DNA of 64,000 nt from Clitopilus passeckerianus (GCA_944990035.1 CALYLX010000159.1:372001-436000), one strand, 5' to 3'; shown: positions 22,775 to 35,412, counted from the stretch's first letter. Translations and numbers: made by a program. Notes: a model not told the origin generated them from the letters alone.

Positions 22775-24611
22775 TCGGCCGACGGAAGCAACGTGCTTGG
22801 ATTGACTAGGATTGCTCGCTTCACCTTGTATGAAGGTGGATGCTCGAGAGGCCAAGTAACACCTGATGTCGATTTCTGGAGTAGATCTGGAACGATGGAA
22901 CAGTCCTTGTTGGCTCAGGAGATGCTCTACAGGGTTCCCTTACGACACCTTCTACTCAGTGGCTGACCTTCGTGTTCAGCGCATCATTACGCTGTTACTG
23001 TATTTTTAGTGGCCAGAAGGAGAAACGTCATGGTTTTCAGGACACATGTGGACCACTTAATCGAATACAAGGATTTTCGAGCTGGACCGAGATTCATTTG
23101 CTGTAAAGCGGTCTGAGGTCCGACACATGGAAGCCGCATTGGTTCTGCTCCAACTACGAAGATAGCTTAGTTCTTCATCGTTTCTGCAATGATAATTGGA
23201 TTCAGTAAGTTATATGCTATATGACGTGTTTTTGTCGTATGCTTGCTGGCCCTGGAGAACTAGAACCCTGCATTGGCATCAAGAAATGGACTAGGCTCCT
23301 CGCACATCTCATCTTACACTCATCGCTGATTCCACCGAATTGGCGTACCGTCTGCGTGCCGTTTAAAAGATGTGAGAAGTGACCCTTTGACTCAACATTT
23401 TAGGATGATCAGGTTTGGTCTGTGGCACCTGTAATATTGATACTTGGGGCAATTTTACTTGACTTGGCACAATCTAAACTCGTTCAGCCCTCTGCGCAGT
23501 TCTTGTGGTTGCTTCAAACCTGAAAGCCCGATATACAGCAGCGAGCGGTGCGGACTACCAACCTTGCTTCCTGATACGTTGTTGTTGTTCTTCCGGTGCC
23601 ACCAAATGTACAGAAGTTGAAGCGCGCCACAAATGCGCGTTCGACAGTCGGTACGAATGATTTTTCGTACCTCATGCCATCGCGACCCGTGTTCCTGTGA
23701 TATGGTTTCTCAAGTGAAATTGGCTGTCATTGGACAGGGTGAATGAAGCGGCCTCATCACCGGAGGGCTTCCTATGTCCGTTGTGGTATATCGGAACCGT
23801 CGCCGAGGCTCTTTGTCAGCCAACAAAGGCGGTACATTGAATAGCTTCTAACGATCCAGCACATGAGCCATTCGGCGCCTAACGATTGAACAGATAATGG
23901 CAATATAGAACGGACGACACTACAGCGGTCAGGCCTCCTCGGAGCTCTCGTATCTGCGCTCAAACTCTTCGTTCTTGTGGATTCCGACCCTAATAACCGT
24001 GGGCTCAAGTTCAATCCGGAGCAATTTCAAGACCAACTGCCCATGCCTGAGCCTTCAGATGAGGACGCTGCCAGATCATTAATGCATATCTCTTGACTGA
24101 TAGGGTCTTATCTCGGAATAGGCGGCCAATATAGGCGAATAGGTAGTATACCGACGACCCAAAGTGGATTGGTGGTGGACTTTGGGATATCGAAGTTTTC
24201 CTTTAGGGAGGTGAAGGGCCAAAGGCGTTCACTAGGCGGCCTAGGCCGGGTCCGCGGCGCGGCTAAACCGTATTTGGAAATACACGTGACTCAAGATTGC
24301 GATTGGACGAGCCTGAGGCAAAGACAGCTGGCCTGCTGAACGTCCACCAAAACTGGGATTGATCTAAGCTGAATGTGAACTGTCTGGCCGACGCCATCTT
24401 GCTGGGCATATGGAAGCTGTGCATATTTCTCCCTGACGTGCTCTGATCTCCACGATCTCAATCCATGGCCCTAGGCAGCCTGAGGATTTCCATGCCTCCG
24501 AAGACACAAACCCTTTCGGGTGTCCTATAAAACACCAGATAGAACTCAATTTATCCTGTCACCCTTGAATCCGAGTCCTCTGGACCTTGTCCGCTGTCTC
24601 TTTCTACCGCT
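22775..24611. other. Intergenic between P450-3 and desaturase 2
   Basis: No gene is supported in this stretch. It corresponds in position to 9548-10911 of the left arm but no obvious shared sequence was seen by eye. It holds a TATA box for desaturase 2 and a CACGTG at 24283-24288. Confidence 0.45.
24526..24532 (+). promoter_or_regulatory. TATA box of desaturase 2
   Basis: TATAAAA within TGTCCTATAAAACACC lies about 80 bp upstream of the desaturase 2 ATG. Confidence 0.55.
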
Positions 24612-26407
24612 ATGCTAAAGTCACAAACCAAATGCAAACCTTACGAGGAATCGCAATTACCTGAGTTTACTCCTATTCCATGGTAGGCACTATGTCCTTC
24701 ACCGGAAGGTCGTCCTTGTGCTAAATCTACGCAGGAGTCTGAAAGAGATCAGAGAGGCCATTCCTTCTCGTCTATTCAAGCGCGACACTAAGCGTTCGGT
24801 GACATACCTCATCCGCGACCTGGCCTTAGCTGCTACCGCATGGTCACTTGCGATGCGCATTGACCCCTTCTTTGGGGCAGCATCAACAAAGGCGGCTCTC
24901 ACCCCCATTAGCGCCCTATGCTTGAGGTGGGGAGCATGGCTAACATAGTAAGACTTCCTCGCCAATTGGGCTTCGCACTTGTGTGCTAACTGGTTTATTC
25001 CAGCTGGTGGTTCCAAGGCCTAATTTTCACCGGACTTTGGGTTATTGGACATGAGGTCTGTTCGACGACATATTACTTTAACCTGCGCGTTGATGTTACT
25101 ACCACAGTGCGGTCATGGTGCATTCTCAGAGCACAAGTCGTTGAACAACTCGATTGGCTACGTAAGTGTCGGTGTTGCTGTAGATGGATCTGCACCACGG
25201 CGCTGACTGTCTTGCAGGTCATTCATTCCATTCTATTTACGCCTTACTTCAGCTGGAAGATCTCTCATCATCGGCACCATTCCAATCATGCTTCAATGGA
25301 AAGAGATGAAGTCTACGTCCCGAAGACGAGGAAAGTCCTCGGGCTCAGGCAACTTGCGTCAGAGCTTGATTATGATGAGATCTTCGGCGACACGCCCATC
25401 TACACACTCTTCTTGCTGATCCGCCAGCAGGTCCTCGCCTTCCCCGCGTATCTCCGTAAGTGCTGATCTTCACCCTTTCCGGTATTCACCTCTCTGATTT
25501 TCTTTTGTTAAAGTCATGAACGTTTCTGGTCAACCAAATTATCCCAAATGGACGAACCATTTTGATCGTGAGTCAGAAACGTTGAATATTGCTCGATTGG
25601 CGGACTTAATGCCCATGCAGCCAAGTCAATCCTATTTACACCTGGACAGCGAAATGCAGTCATTATGTCGAATATTGGCATCCTGACTGTTATTGCCTGT
25701 ATTAAGTATTCATGCGACATCTTTGGGGCTGCGAGTGTAATCAAATATTACGGGATACCGTGGTTGGAAGTCACGCACTGGTGTTCGTATTTTTTCTCGT
25801 ATTTTTCTGATCAGGCGGTTCGGTTTGCTCATGATCTCCTTCAGTCATCATGATCACGTACCTTCACCATACGGACCCAGTCGCGCCTCACTATCGAGAT
25901 ACCACATGGAATTACCAGCGCGGGGCTGCAGCGACCATCGACAGGCCGGTTCTAGGCTGGCAAGGGCGCTTTTTCTTACATGACGTCGCCCATTTCCACG
26001 TTATTCACCACGTAGGTCATTTCCAGAATATCTGGTTGTAACTTGCATACTGATCCACGCGACTTATAGTTCTTCCCAAAATTACCGTTCTGTGAGTCCC
26101 GCTACAAAGATCGTCCTGTCCGCAATTTATGCTGATCGTTTTTCTCTCAGACCACGCAGAGGAAGCTACCCATCACTTGAAGCACTTCCTTGGTGACCAT
26201 TATTTATCTTCGGACAAGCCTGCTTTCAAAGCCCTTTGGGAAAACTACAACAAGTGCCAATTCGTTGAGGATACTGGTTCGTAATTCTCTACTTGGCAAC
26301 AACCCCTGTCTGACCTTCGCGATCTTTCTGCAGGTGAAATTCTGTTCTACCGCGACAAACAAGGTCGCGCCGTTCGACGTCCCACGGCTAAATCAATCCG
26401 CAAATAA
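24612..26407 (+). CDS. FAD2-type membrane fatty acid desaturase 2, paralog of desaturase 1
   Basis: ER membrane acyl desaturase. The start is ATG 24612 (MLKSQTKCKPYEESQLPEF), and the first intron falls after FTPIPW exactly as in desaturase 1. Histidine boxes are HECGH (intron between HE and CGH), HHRHH in SWKISHHRHHSNHASMERD, and HVIHH in AHFHVIHH. A 22-nt exon (about 26070-26091) encodes FFPKLPFY. The C-terminus is LFYRDKQGRAVRRPTAKSIRK with stop at 26405-26407. A donor GTTCGT after THW is needed to keep frame into IMITYLHHTDP, matching desaturase 1. It is tandem and co-oriented with P450-3 upstream and desaturase 3 downstream. The gene appears intact. Regiospecificity is not readable; Delta12 desaturation is the family default. 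Confidence 0.92.
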
Positions 26408-27105
26408 GGCTCCTATGCATCCATTTCACATCCCCATCGCACGTTTCATCCAATACTGTATATAGAGCATTTGTTCTGTGATCATGTAACTTGTATCTAT
26501 TTATCCTTTGAAGCTAAATATATATCGAGTAGCAAGCAGCGCGACTTTCGGGCTGAGTTTATCACTCATGATGTAATCAAGGGCTTTTCAGTTTCCTGAT
26601 CAACAGCGCCAGCGCTTGCCAAGAAACCACCATCATCATCAAGATATCGAACCAGCACATCATATGGGTGAGGGAAGAATCAGGTGCCATCTTGTGGACT
26701 CCTGAAGACGAACAGTTGCATCCATTCGGAGTAACTCCATTCGGGCCAGTCAAAGACCGGCAGTTCGGGAGGGGTATACCTGAGCAAAACCGCATAAGGA
26801 CAAGTTTGCGTGGTTCATACATCCAAGCGACACAGGGCGAACCGCGACACATGGAGTTGCGGCGATGCCAACTACTTAGGTTGGTGGACCGATCTGCACC
26901 AGATGTTTGAAAACTCCGGGTGACAGCCTGCATCTGCCGTGCCTTCAGCATATTTGGTATGGTTTGCATTCAAGCGATCCAACTCCAAAGATATGGCTCG
27001 GTCATATGCCTTGCGGTGATACAATGATTTGCAGCAAGCCTTGCACATATAACGGTGTTAGCAGATTCGCCTCTGCTGCAGTTTAGCTCCTCCTCACTGT
27101 CAGTC
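26408..27105. other. Intergenic between desaturases 2 and 3
   Basis: This 698-bp promoter-sized gap lies between two co-oriented desaturases. A TATAAC lies at 27048-27053, about 55 bp before the desaturase 3 ATG. No gene is visible. Confidence 0.5.
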
Positions 27106-29100
27106 ATGCTCTCGTCTCTCTTCCAAGATGGTCCCGAATATCAGAAGAGGCTGAAGACGCCCTTCAAAGCACCACAGGTAATACATCCCTCCTCACCACA
27201 GTGAAAATCGTTGACCATGCTTCCCAGGTTACACTTGCTGAGCTGCATGCAGCGATACCAAAAGAACTGTGGAAGAAGTCAACCATCAAGTCCCTCACCT
27301 ATGTCATTCGCGATATCGTCTTTGCCGTCGCCGTCTACAAGGCAGGATCGCATATCGACACCTTTGTCCCGTACTCGGCGGAGCTGTACAATTGGCTACC
27401 TTTGGCGACGGCCGCCGTAAGGTGGGCTCTATGGAGTGCCTATTGGTTCCTCCAATCGGTGGTCTTGGCTGGATGGTGGACTATTGGTACGTACACAGTA
27501 TGTGCTGCCCCGGATCTAATCTGAATAACTCCAGGCCATGAAGCAGGTCACTGCAGCCTGTCACCTCGTCCATGGGTAAATCACATCATAGGATATTCAT
27601 TTCATACAGTAAGGACCTCTTCATCGCCAAGTCCGGCCCATGTGTCGCTCACGCAGATACTCCTCGGCCTAGTTTTTGCTAGTTCCTTACTTTAACTGGA
27701 GATCAACCCACCAAGCGTAAGTGATTTATCACATCTTCCGAGTGCAGAAAGTTTCTGATGGACGACTTAGCCATCACGTTCGTTTGATAAACTTTCAAAC
27801 AACCTGCTGATACTCATCACTCGAGCAGAAAGCCACCAACTCCATCGAACGCGACGTGAACTACGTTCCTCGCACCCGTACCCACTACAACCTTCCACCT
27901 GAAAAAGTGGCCCAGATCACCGATTATCATGAGATTTTCGAGGAAACACCTCTTTACACCCTGGGCCGCATGCTGATGATGCAGCTCATCGGATGGCAAT
28001 TCTACCTCTGCACCGATGCTCTCGGAAACCCTAAGTTCGTTTCATTTCCTTCCTGTCTTGTATGCTCTTGCTGACCTTGTACTTTCCCCCAGGTATCCCG
28101 AAGGCACAAACGTCAGTTTCGTAGTCGTCCCTTACATCCAATATTGACGTTATCTGCATGTATCAGGTCATTTTACCTTCATCACCTTTGTTTAAGCCAG
28201 AGGAACGTCGAGCAATTATCGCTTCCAACATAGGTGTATCGGCCATGGCTACCGTCCTCTACTTCTATACGAAACAAGTCGGGTTCGCGAACTTCCTCAA
28301 GCTCTACTTCATCCCATATCTGGTGCGTAAATACACTCGTACCGAATACTGTGTCTAACGAAGTTCTTTAGTTCACCCATCACTGTAAGCGCAATTAGAG
28401 AGTCCTTCAGATCCAACGCTCACATTCTTTGTTCGCATGAAGGGATTGTCATGCTTACTTTCTTGCACCACTCGGACCCGACTTTGCCGCATTACCGTAG
28501 TAAATCGTGGACTTTCCTCCGCGGTGCAGTTGCCACCTGCGATCGACCTCTTCTCGGATTCCTCGGTGAGCATATCTGTGATAGAAGACCTACAGCTCGC
28601 TGATGCCAGACCAAAGGCCGCTTCTTACTTCACAATATCAGGTTCGATCATCTTTACACCTGCCCGTCCTTTCTACTCATCTTATTCGCAGTCATGACCA
28701 TGTTGCACATCACCTATGTACGTTGTTTTTCCTCTTTTGTTCGAAGCTCGGTCTAATCAAATGTTCATAGTTTCCACCATCCCCTTCTGTAAAGTTTCCC
28801 AGGCATTCCCAGCTATCCAACCACTGACACCTTCTCAGATAACCAACCTATCGTAACTGAGCACATCAAACGTATACTCGGCGATGACTACAATTACGAT
28901 TCAACAGTAAGAACCAAAGCTAACTTCTCTGAATTTCTTTATTGACGCCTTCTTGGCATCAGAACACGTTCAAGGCGCTCTACAGATCTTTCTCCAACTG
29001 CTGCTTCATAGAAGACGATGGGGAGATTGAGTTCTTTAAGAATAAGGATGGTGTGGCTCTACGCAAAGTTTCCGAATCGGAGGTACAGAAGGAGGATTGA
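27106..29100 (+). CDS. Divergent FAD2-like desaturase 3 (possible acetylenase or conjugase)
   Basis: Membrane di-iron fatty-acid modifying enzyme of the FAD2 superfamily, about 415 residues. The start is ATG 27106 (MLSSLFQDGPEYQKRLK), and after a 50-nt intron comes VTLAELHAAIPKELWKKS. Box 1 is HEAGH (desaturases 1 and 2 have HECGH). Box 2 is HQAHH in STHQAHHKATNSIERD. Box 3 is HVAHH in ISHDHVAHHLFSTIPFY. Box 2 is completed by a 7-nt exon (27771-27777) that encodes its two final histidines. The C-terminus is FFKNKDGVALRKVSESEV with stop at 29098-29100. All eight core histidines are kept, so it is probably active. The changed box surroundings and low similarity to desaturases 1 and 2 suggest a different reaction. 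FAD2 relatives can act as acetylenases, conjugases, hydroxylases or epoxygenases; which applies is not shown. Confidence 0.88.
27771..27777 (+). other. 7-nt microexon in desaturase 3
   Basis: The exon ending at 27716 (...ACC CAC CAA GC) and the exon starting at 27829 (AAA GCC ACC AAC) only give the conserved HQAHHKATN if CCATCAC, preceded by TTAG and followed by GTTCGT, is spliced in. Flanking introns would be 54 nt and 51 nt. Skipping it loses the HH of box 2 and shifts the frame. Confidence 0.75.
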
Positions 29101-30106
29101 AGGAATCTAGACCGTCTTTGCCAGTAAGGCTTGTTCATACCATGCAACTGTAGATAGCCAGTATTTATTATCGCAATTTGTATCATAAGGCATGAATTAA
29201 AACACTACCTACGTTCCTTCATTCATGATGAGGTGGTGAATCGTTGGCCAGACCGTCCCATTACGTAATGCGCCAATTCCGTCACTGGTCAGAACATAAC
29301 GAGCCAAACCACGGTCTGTTACCTTGAACGATCCAGAGCTCCACAGCGAGCAGTCCAGTCAGTAAATCTGGCTCCTATGGACCAGAGTTACTTCTCTTCT
29401 CACCCGCTGATCACTCTGGGAGGCAAGCACTCCACTACATTCTCCCTACTACACTCGGAACCTTTGCGACCCCGCAGTGCGTTTCAAGCTAAAGTATCGG
29501 ACCGTGCCAAAAGGATCGAAGATACCAGCCGCTTCTTGGCTACTCTCTTGCTGTTCAATGTTTGAAGCTGCGGAGACTTCACGGGGAAAAAACTTATCTG
29601 ATTCTTTGGCTGTGAATAAACGATCCCAGGTCGATCATTTCGCCTCAGGCCTTAGGGGACTGGGGAAACTTGGCGCGGTCAACATCTTTCCACGCCTAGG
29701 AATATTGCAAGCACATCTGGAAACCATTCGAACTATGCCTGTGATCGAAACAACTTCTAGCCTCTTCTAGCACATGCAGAAGGCTTCTTTGCTGATACTT
29801 GTGGCCGATCAAAGTCGACAAACGAACGCAATTGGGAGCCCGGGATCGAAGGTAGTTGCAGATACTCAACCGTGACATCAGCATTTTTTACCCATCTCCG
29901 ATGGAGCAACCATGCAACAGGTCCATTGCCGTGATAGTCTCCAACTGAGTTTCATCGGCTAGTGCGGAACCAGGCGACATGGCACTTAGAGGGGATAATT
30001 CCATGATTGCGGAGAAGGAAGAATAAGCAATATTTGCCATGTGAGGCCATCGGGAGGCCTGAGTGTCGTTCCTTTCCTTCCCTCCAACTAACTTCTCCTC
30101 GCAACA
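29101..30106. other. Intergenic between desaturase 3 and DUF6534-B
   Basis: About 1 kb between co-oriented genes. No open frame with family similarity or convincing splice structure was found. It should hold the DUF6534-B promoter. Confidence 0.45.
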
Positions 30107-32040
30107 ATGAGCGGATTACCCCCTGGCCTTCCTTCGAATCTTGGAGAAATTGAAGCACCCTTCTTAATAGGTGAGCTTTGGCCCTGTCATGCATAGCTGA
30201 GTAATCTAACCGAGCACACAAGGGGCTATGGTGTCCTGCGCGTACGTTACTACCCTAACGAGCCGAAGTTCTCAGCTTAGACGACCCTAATTAACCCGAT
30301 CTTCAGACTCTTTGGCATTACCTGCGCTCAGACGACCTACTACTACCGCACGTATCCTGGTGATCATATTTATAGAAAAGCACTCGTTAGTGAACTTTTC
30401 AAAGCTCTTTGTTCATCCGTGGTCTCACGGTCTTTCCATAGGTTGCAGGACTCTTGTACGCTGAACCCAGTTGTCTTCGTTTACCTTCCACTCAGTGAGG
30501 ATATAGCGTGTTGGAATTCGTTCATTTAGCGCTTGTCGGGGAGGCAGCGCACTTCCTATATGTCGTTTCAAAGTTACCGGAGAAACTCCCAGGCATTTTC
30601 CTTGTCAGATCGTGAGTGGTCCGTAACCCAACCCTGTTTTCCCCCCGTTGATTGCAAAATCTAGGACCTTTTCGGTATGTCAGCTCAGCGAAGTTCTATG
30701 AGGATTCTATTTGACCTGGAATTGGTATTCAGGCATCATTCGCTCTGACAGTGAGTATCAGCTTCAGCTCAACGATGTCTGAATCACTGACCAGCGTTCT
30801 CTGTAGGTCGTAATCACGTCCTTGGTTCAAGCCTTCTATGCCTGGAGGGTCTGGAGTGTTTCTAGGTCACGCAAGCTACTTGGAACTATCGCGGTAGTCA
30901 TCATTGTGAGCTATCAACACTCTCCAACCATGAGTTCGCTCTTAATCCCTTACTCGCATGCAGGGTTTCTCATCTTTTGCGCAATTTGGTTCGTTAGCCG
31001 TACAGTGGTTCGCTACACTTCTAACCAAAGTTATTCTTTCCTATCTATATAGGACTGGGCATTAGTGCGTTACCTTGTACTCACGATGGTTCGATATCTG
31101 ACTAGAACCTCTTGAAGCTGCCGACGCCTTCCTGTAAGCACCTTACAAAGAGCTGAAGAAGGGGTTCCTCTAACTAGCCTCCAGCTTCATTCGGCCCGGG
31201 CTCACCGAGATTCATGGCCCTAACATTCAGGCAAGCCCTATTCTCTTGTATGAAATGAGCATTGTTCACGTTCGGTGTAGGGTCTATACTCAGCGCAACT
31301 CGCAATTGCTATGTTCTGTGACATAGCGATAACACTGTCGCTCGTTTTCTTCCTCAACCAGTCACGCTCCGGATTCAGGAGTACAGACAACATAATCGAC
31401 CGCTTGATTATCTATAGGTGTGTTCAAAGTCTGCTTGGCAACATTCCGACCTGACTTCCTCGCGACAGTGTCAACATTGGTCTCGTTACCAGCGCCATCT
31501 CCGTCGTGACTTTCGCTACTGTGAGTTTGGACATTCCGGCTGCGAGTGTTGAGAAAACAATCTCATGTGAATTTAGTTCCACGCTCTTTCGGCCACCACG
31601 CACTTCACTGGTGAGTTCCAGCGATCGTGCAGCTGACACCGTTCTTAATGCCTTTCCTCCTTCCCTAGCGTTCACTGAAATTATCAGCAAATGTGAGCCT
31701 CTCGAAGCAATCTCTCAATACGCTACTAATTCTATGCAGTCTACGTCAATTCCCTTCTAGTAACGTACGTCATGTGTTCCCCTTTCAGACCCAGGTACTG
31801 ATACTTGCTCCAGACTGAACTCTCGCAAGAATATTCGGGCGGTCTACGACAGTCGGCCCACCGCTGAAACCTATCCTATGGCCAGTGGCACGAACTTTTC
31901 TCAAAGTGAGCAGGCTGTTCTGGTCACGGTTACCGCATTTCTGACAGTCGTACATGATATTAGCGAAAGTCAACAAGTCCAATGGCGCTGTCGCAAGCGA
32001 CGTGTACTTTGCATCCATCGACAAGTCTGGGCACCGTTGA
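30107..32040 (+). CDS. DUF6534 family multi-pass membrane protein, copy B
   Basis: Membrane protein of the DUF6534 family, function unknown. The start is ATG 30107 (MSGLPPGLPSNLGEIEAPF). A 19-nt exon (30223-30241) follows, then LFGITCAQTTYYYRTYPGD. Further segments include LEFVHLALVGEAAHFLYVV and KLPEKLPGIFLVR. Near the 3' end are AFTEIISK, YVNSLLVT, LNSRKNIRAVYDSRP, and after a final 58-nt intron TKVNKSNGAVASDVYFASI with stop TGA 32038-32040. Copy A ends in the same way (TKIGTMGSAVGKPV after its last intron), which supports this tail. The middle exons (about 30400-31600) are only partly resolved, so a lesion there cannot be excluded. It is the mirror partner of copy A. Confidence 0.78.
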
Positions 32041-32123
32041 GCTTGTAGGGGTATCTTTGTATTTAGTACTATCTATCAAAATATATGATACATTGTTAAT
32101 GCTATATTGGACGTGGGACATGT

Positions 32124-33749
32124 CTACTGCTGGAAGAGTTCATACTCATCGATAACGCGACAGCCTAGATGGGGACTTCCCTTTTCCTTCAGGAAGCCGC
32201 CCTCTGTGTACAACGGAGTCCCTCTGGGATGAAGTTCCAGGTCGTCTCCGACGGCACGAAGATACTCCAACACAGGCTTTCTTATCCACCTCTCCACACC
32301 GCCGAAAGAGTTCTCTTGGGAGAACCAGCCCAGATGTCCACCTTCGTCTGTGACAACTATAGCAACGTAGCCATTATCCCCACAATCAGTCGGTATCTCC
32401 TGGACAATTGGGTCGTCCGCAGCGTTGATCGCGAGGTAGGGGACTTGAATCGTACTCAAGGTATGATGACTAGATGCCCACAGATAATACTTCTCGGTTG
32501 TTGGGAAAGGGAACAGAGGTGATTCGCCACCAATCAGCCTCGTGAAGACCTCATCGAAATCGTCCATGGTTGGCCTCTGTAGTCGGAACACGTCCGCCAG
32601 GGCTTGGGTAGCTGGGGAAGAAGGGAATCTGGCGAAAGACTCGGCATGTGTCCGGAGGAGGGTTTGAATACTCGTGCCCAGGGATTGTGCGTATATTCGC
32701 TTCAAGAAGAAGTCTCGGTTCAGCCTTTCGTTATTGCGAGCGAGATTCCAAGGCTTCGGGTTTATTTGTTTAGATGTTTGTACGGATGAAATTAGAAGGG
32801 TACATACACAAGCTAGGGCACAAGCTGCTCGGATTCGACTATTGACACCCTCTTCTGACAGGTATCTTGTAAGGATGTTGGCTCCCATCGAGAAGCCCAA
32901 TCCCAGAAGTGGTGCAGAAGGCCACAGACTCGAGATATACATTAATGCTTGTCTTAGGTCGTCTGTATGGCCTGCCGTGTAGAATCTAGGGCTCGTTATT
33001 AGAGTGTTGCCGCCTATTGGGACAGAGCTGTGAACACATGTGGAGGAGATGATCGAAGAAACTCACATCCTCGGGCATTCATTACCACGGCCCGATAGCC
33101 GAGACCACCATACAGCTTTGATCTACAAGCTTCAACCAGAATAGAATGAATATACGGTTCTTCTGAGCCTGATAACCGTTATCAGTCTTACATGTAATTA
33201 GGTAGCTAATTAACTCACCACCTGAGAGCCCATGAAGGACGACGACGACGGGGGTATCCTGTGATTCCCTCCCAATGTCATTGGGTTCCGCAAAGTCGAG
33301 GCTACTGGAGTCAGTAATTATTATTCCAGGCTTCTCCAGGTGGTCAAGATGTGACAAGCTCTTACATTGTCCCTCCATCCACGAGACGCAAGTAAGTCCT
33401 GGAGTTAGAGTTCAGGTTTGGGTTGTAGAGGTGTATGGGAGACGTACCGACGATACCTGACCTTTTCGGTCTTTGTAAAGTCGCCCATCGCAGCTTGCAC
33501 GGTCTGAAGATGTCCACTGGGAGAGAAAATCGGATCTAGGCGATGACTAGAGACTGGCGACGAATACCTTTGGAACAACCACCAAGGGCCGTGGTAGGCA
33601 TCCCATAGAGACGGACATTTCGTGAAGATCAATCGCTGTAGGGATGTATACCGTCTCAAGCAATTCTCAGTCTCGTGGTCTTGAATCTTCTCCGGGAGGT
33701 AGACAGGCGTAGAGGGATAGTAGACCTGTGAAGAAGAGCTCGCCTTCAT
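32124..33749 (-). CDS. Alpha/beta hydrolase, YheT/EMB8 family (esterase/acyltransferase-like)
   Basis: Serine hydrolase of the family that includes bacterial YheT, plant EMB8 and the yeast ethyl-ester synthases/hydrolases EEB1 and EHT1, which make or cleave medium-chain fatty acyl esters. The start is the first in-frame ATG, 33747-33749 (MKASSSSQVYYPSTPVYLP). N-terminal block: CPSLWDAYHGPWWLF, GHLQTVQAAMGDF. The oxyanion-loop region is VVVVLHGLSGG, then GGLGYRAVVMNARGC. The nucleophile elbow is GFSMGA, the acid lies in NAADDPIV and the histidine in EGGHLGWF, so the triad is complete. The stop is at 32124. About five introns. It lies head-to-head, at 2.3 kb, with P450-4. An ester-forming or ester-releasing step on acyl intermediates would fit the desaturases nearby, but a general lipid role is equally possible. 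Confidence 0.88.
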
Positions 33750-35412
33750 TGGGGATGTCAAAATTGGCACAGCGACGCAGACGCAAGCAACCTTGCAGTG
33801 CGGATTTGAGGAAGCAACATTATGTAATATAGCTAGAAACAGAGCAAATGTTCCACTCCTTTCATTAGAGCGGGCCAGCAACGCATCCAAAGATGATATT
33901 GCGCGAGCAGGATGCCGACTGTGACCACACTGATTCGAACTGCATCACCTCCGGCTAAAGTCGATCAGGATTACATAATGAGTATGGATATTCCCCCATT
34001 GAATGCATCGGACACGCGTATATACGAAATTACTTGTAGAACTCAAGGCAAGCTAGCTAGTAGATGTTGTAATAGCGCTCCCGGGGAATGTGCAGCCCTG
34101 CAGGTAGGTGGTTAAGCCGAAGATTCGTCCACACGAACTTTTTGAAGTACTTCCTGTTTTGGTGCTATCCGCGATCCTTTGCCCCATTCGGGCAACTTTC
34201 AAGCCATCAACGCATCTTAAGATGAGTTGCTGCCATCTTGATGCTCAACTCGATGTCTCAGTCAATGGGTGCCAGCACAACAGCTGGATCTTTGTTCGGA
34301 TACTTAGCGTACGTATTACCTCTCCCCCTCCCCTCTAACCTCGTTTTTTCATGAAATACTCCCAGAAATATCCTATTGGATGTCCCAACTCCTCCTTCGG
34401 AGTTAATCACACTTTTGAGAACATAATTTCATTGTCCCAGGTGTTTGCGAGCGGATTTCGGTGGTAACTAACACAAGTCAGTGCTTCCAAGTGATGCACA
34501 TGAGGCGATCAGCTGCAAAATCCGATTCCATTCCGATAATGGGTTCAGAAGGTGAAGCGCGCGCTCCAACGTTCCATGCATCAGGATGCCAAGAATAGCG
34601 ATTAAATAGGCCAGCTTTGAGCCATCGATGTGGGGCTATCAGGTCATTTCTCTCCCAGAACCGAACTCTAATCATCCATAGAGTGAAGTATACCCCGTGA
34701 AAAGAGATTATCAACAGTGTCTGGATTTAATATCCTTCAGTGAAGGTTGTCAGTTCATGACGCTTTCTAGGAACAAGCGCCAGGGTGAAGCAATGCGTAA
34801 TCGTAGACTGAGGTAAAGCCGGAACAGCCACAACAGCTCACAAAAGCTTCCTTGGAGGCGGCTTGGCAGGCTAATTGGATCAGACTGCAACGATCATCAT
34901 TGAATGTCAATGAATGATCGGCCGCTCTGTTGCGAGTCGGGAGTATTTTTCCATTCCCATGCCCAAGCATCCGCCTCTCCAGAAACCAACGGCCTTTTCT
35001 CATGCATATCCACTAGCGCATGCTATCACTTGTGAGCCATATTGGATTTCCAGTGGACGGAAATCAAGCGAAGAACCGCCCACTCGCATCTAGAGTAGCA
35101 TTTGGACCGGTCTATCATATCCTTGAAGTTCAAAACAGATATCGATGTATCCATCTCGCATTGATTCAAACCAACCATTCTGCATCAACGTCAGTCGTGG
35201 CAGGTAGACCAACAAGCCTCTGTACACATCTTGCAAAGAAAGCACAAGGACAAGGACCGGGATCTGATACACGGTCAGATATCATCGAAATATCGCCCCC
35301 ACTTCGATACAAATATTGCAAAATAGAACGAGCCATGGTGCTATCAGAGCATCAAAGGAGGTAGTACGAAAGCTTGTACAGCGTCTTTTCACGGAGTCGA
35401 AGCAGAGTCGAG

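Noticed and set aside
22775..24611. Sequence shared with the matching left-arm intergenic region 9548-10911
   Set aside because: Apart from a TATA box near each desaturase start, no similarity could be seen by eye; a computed alignment would be needed.
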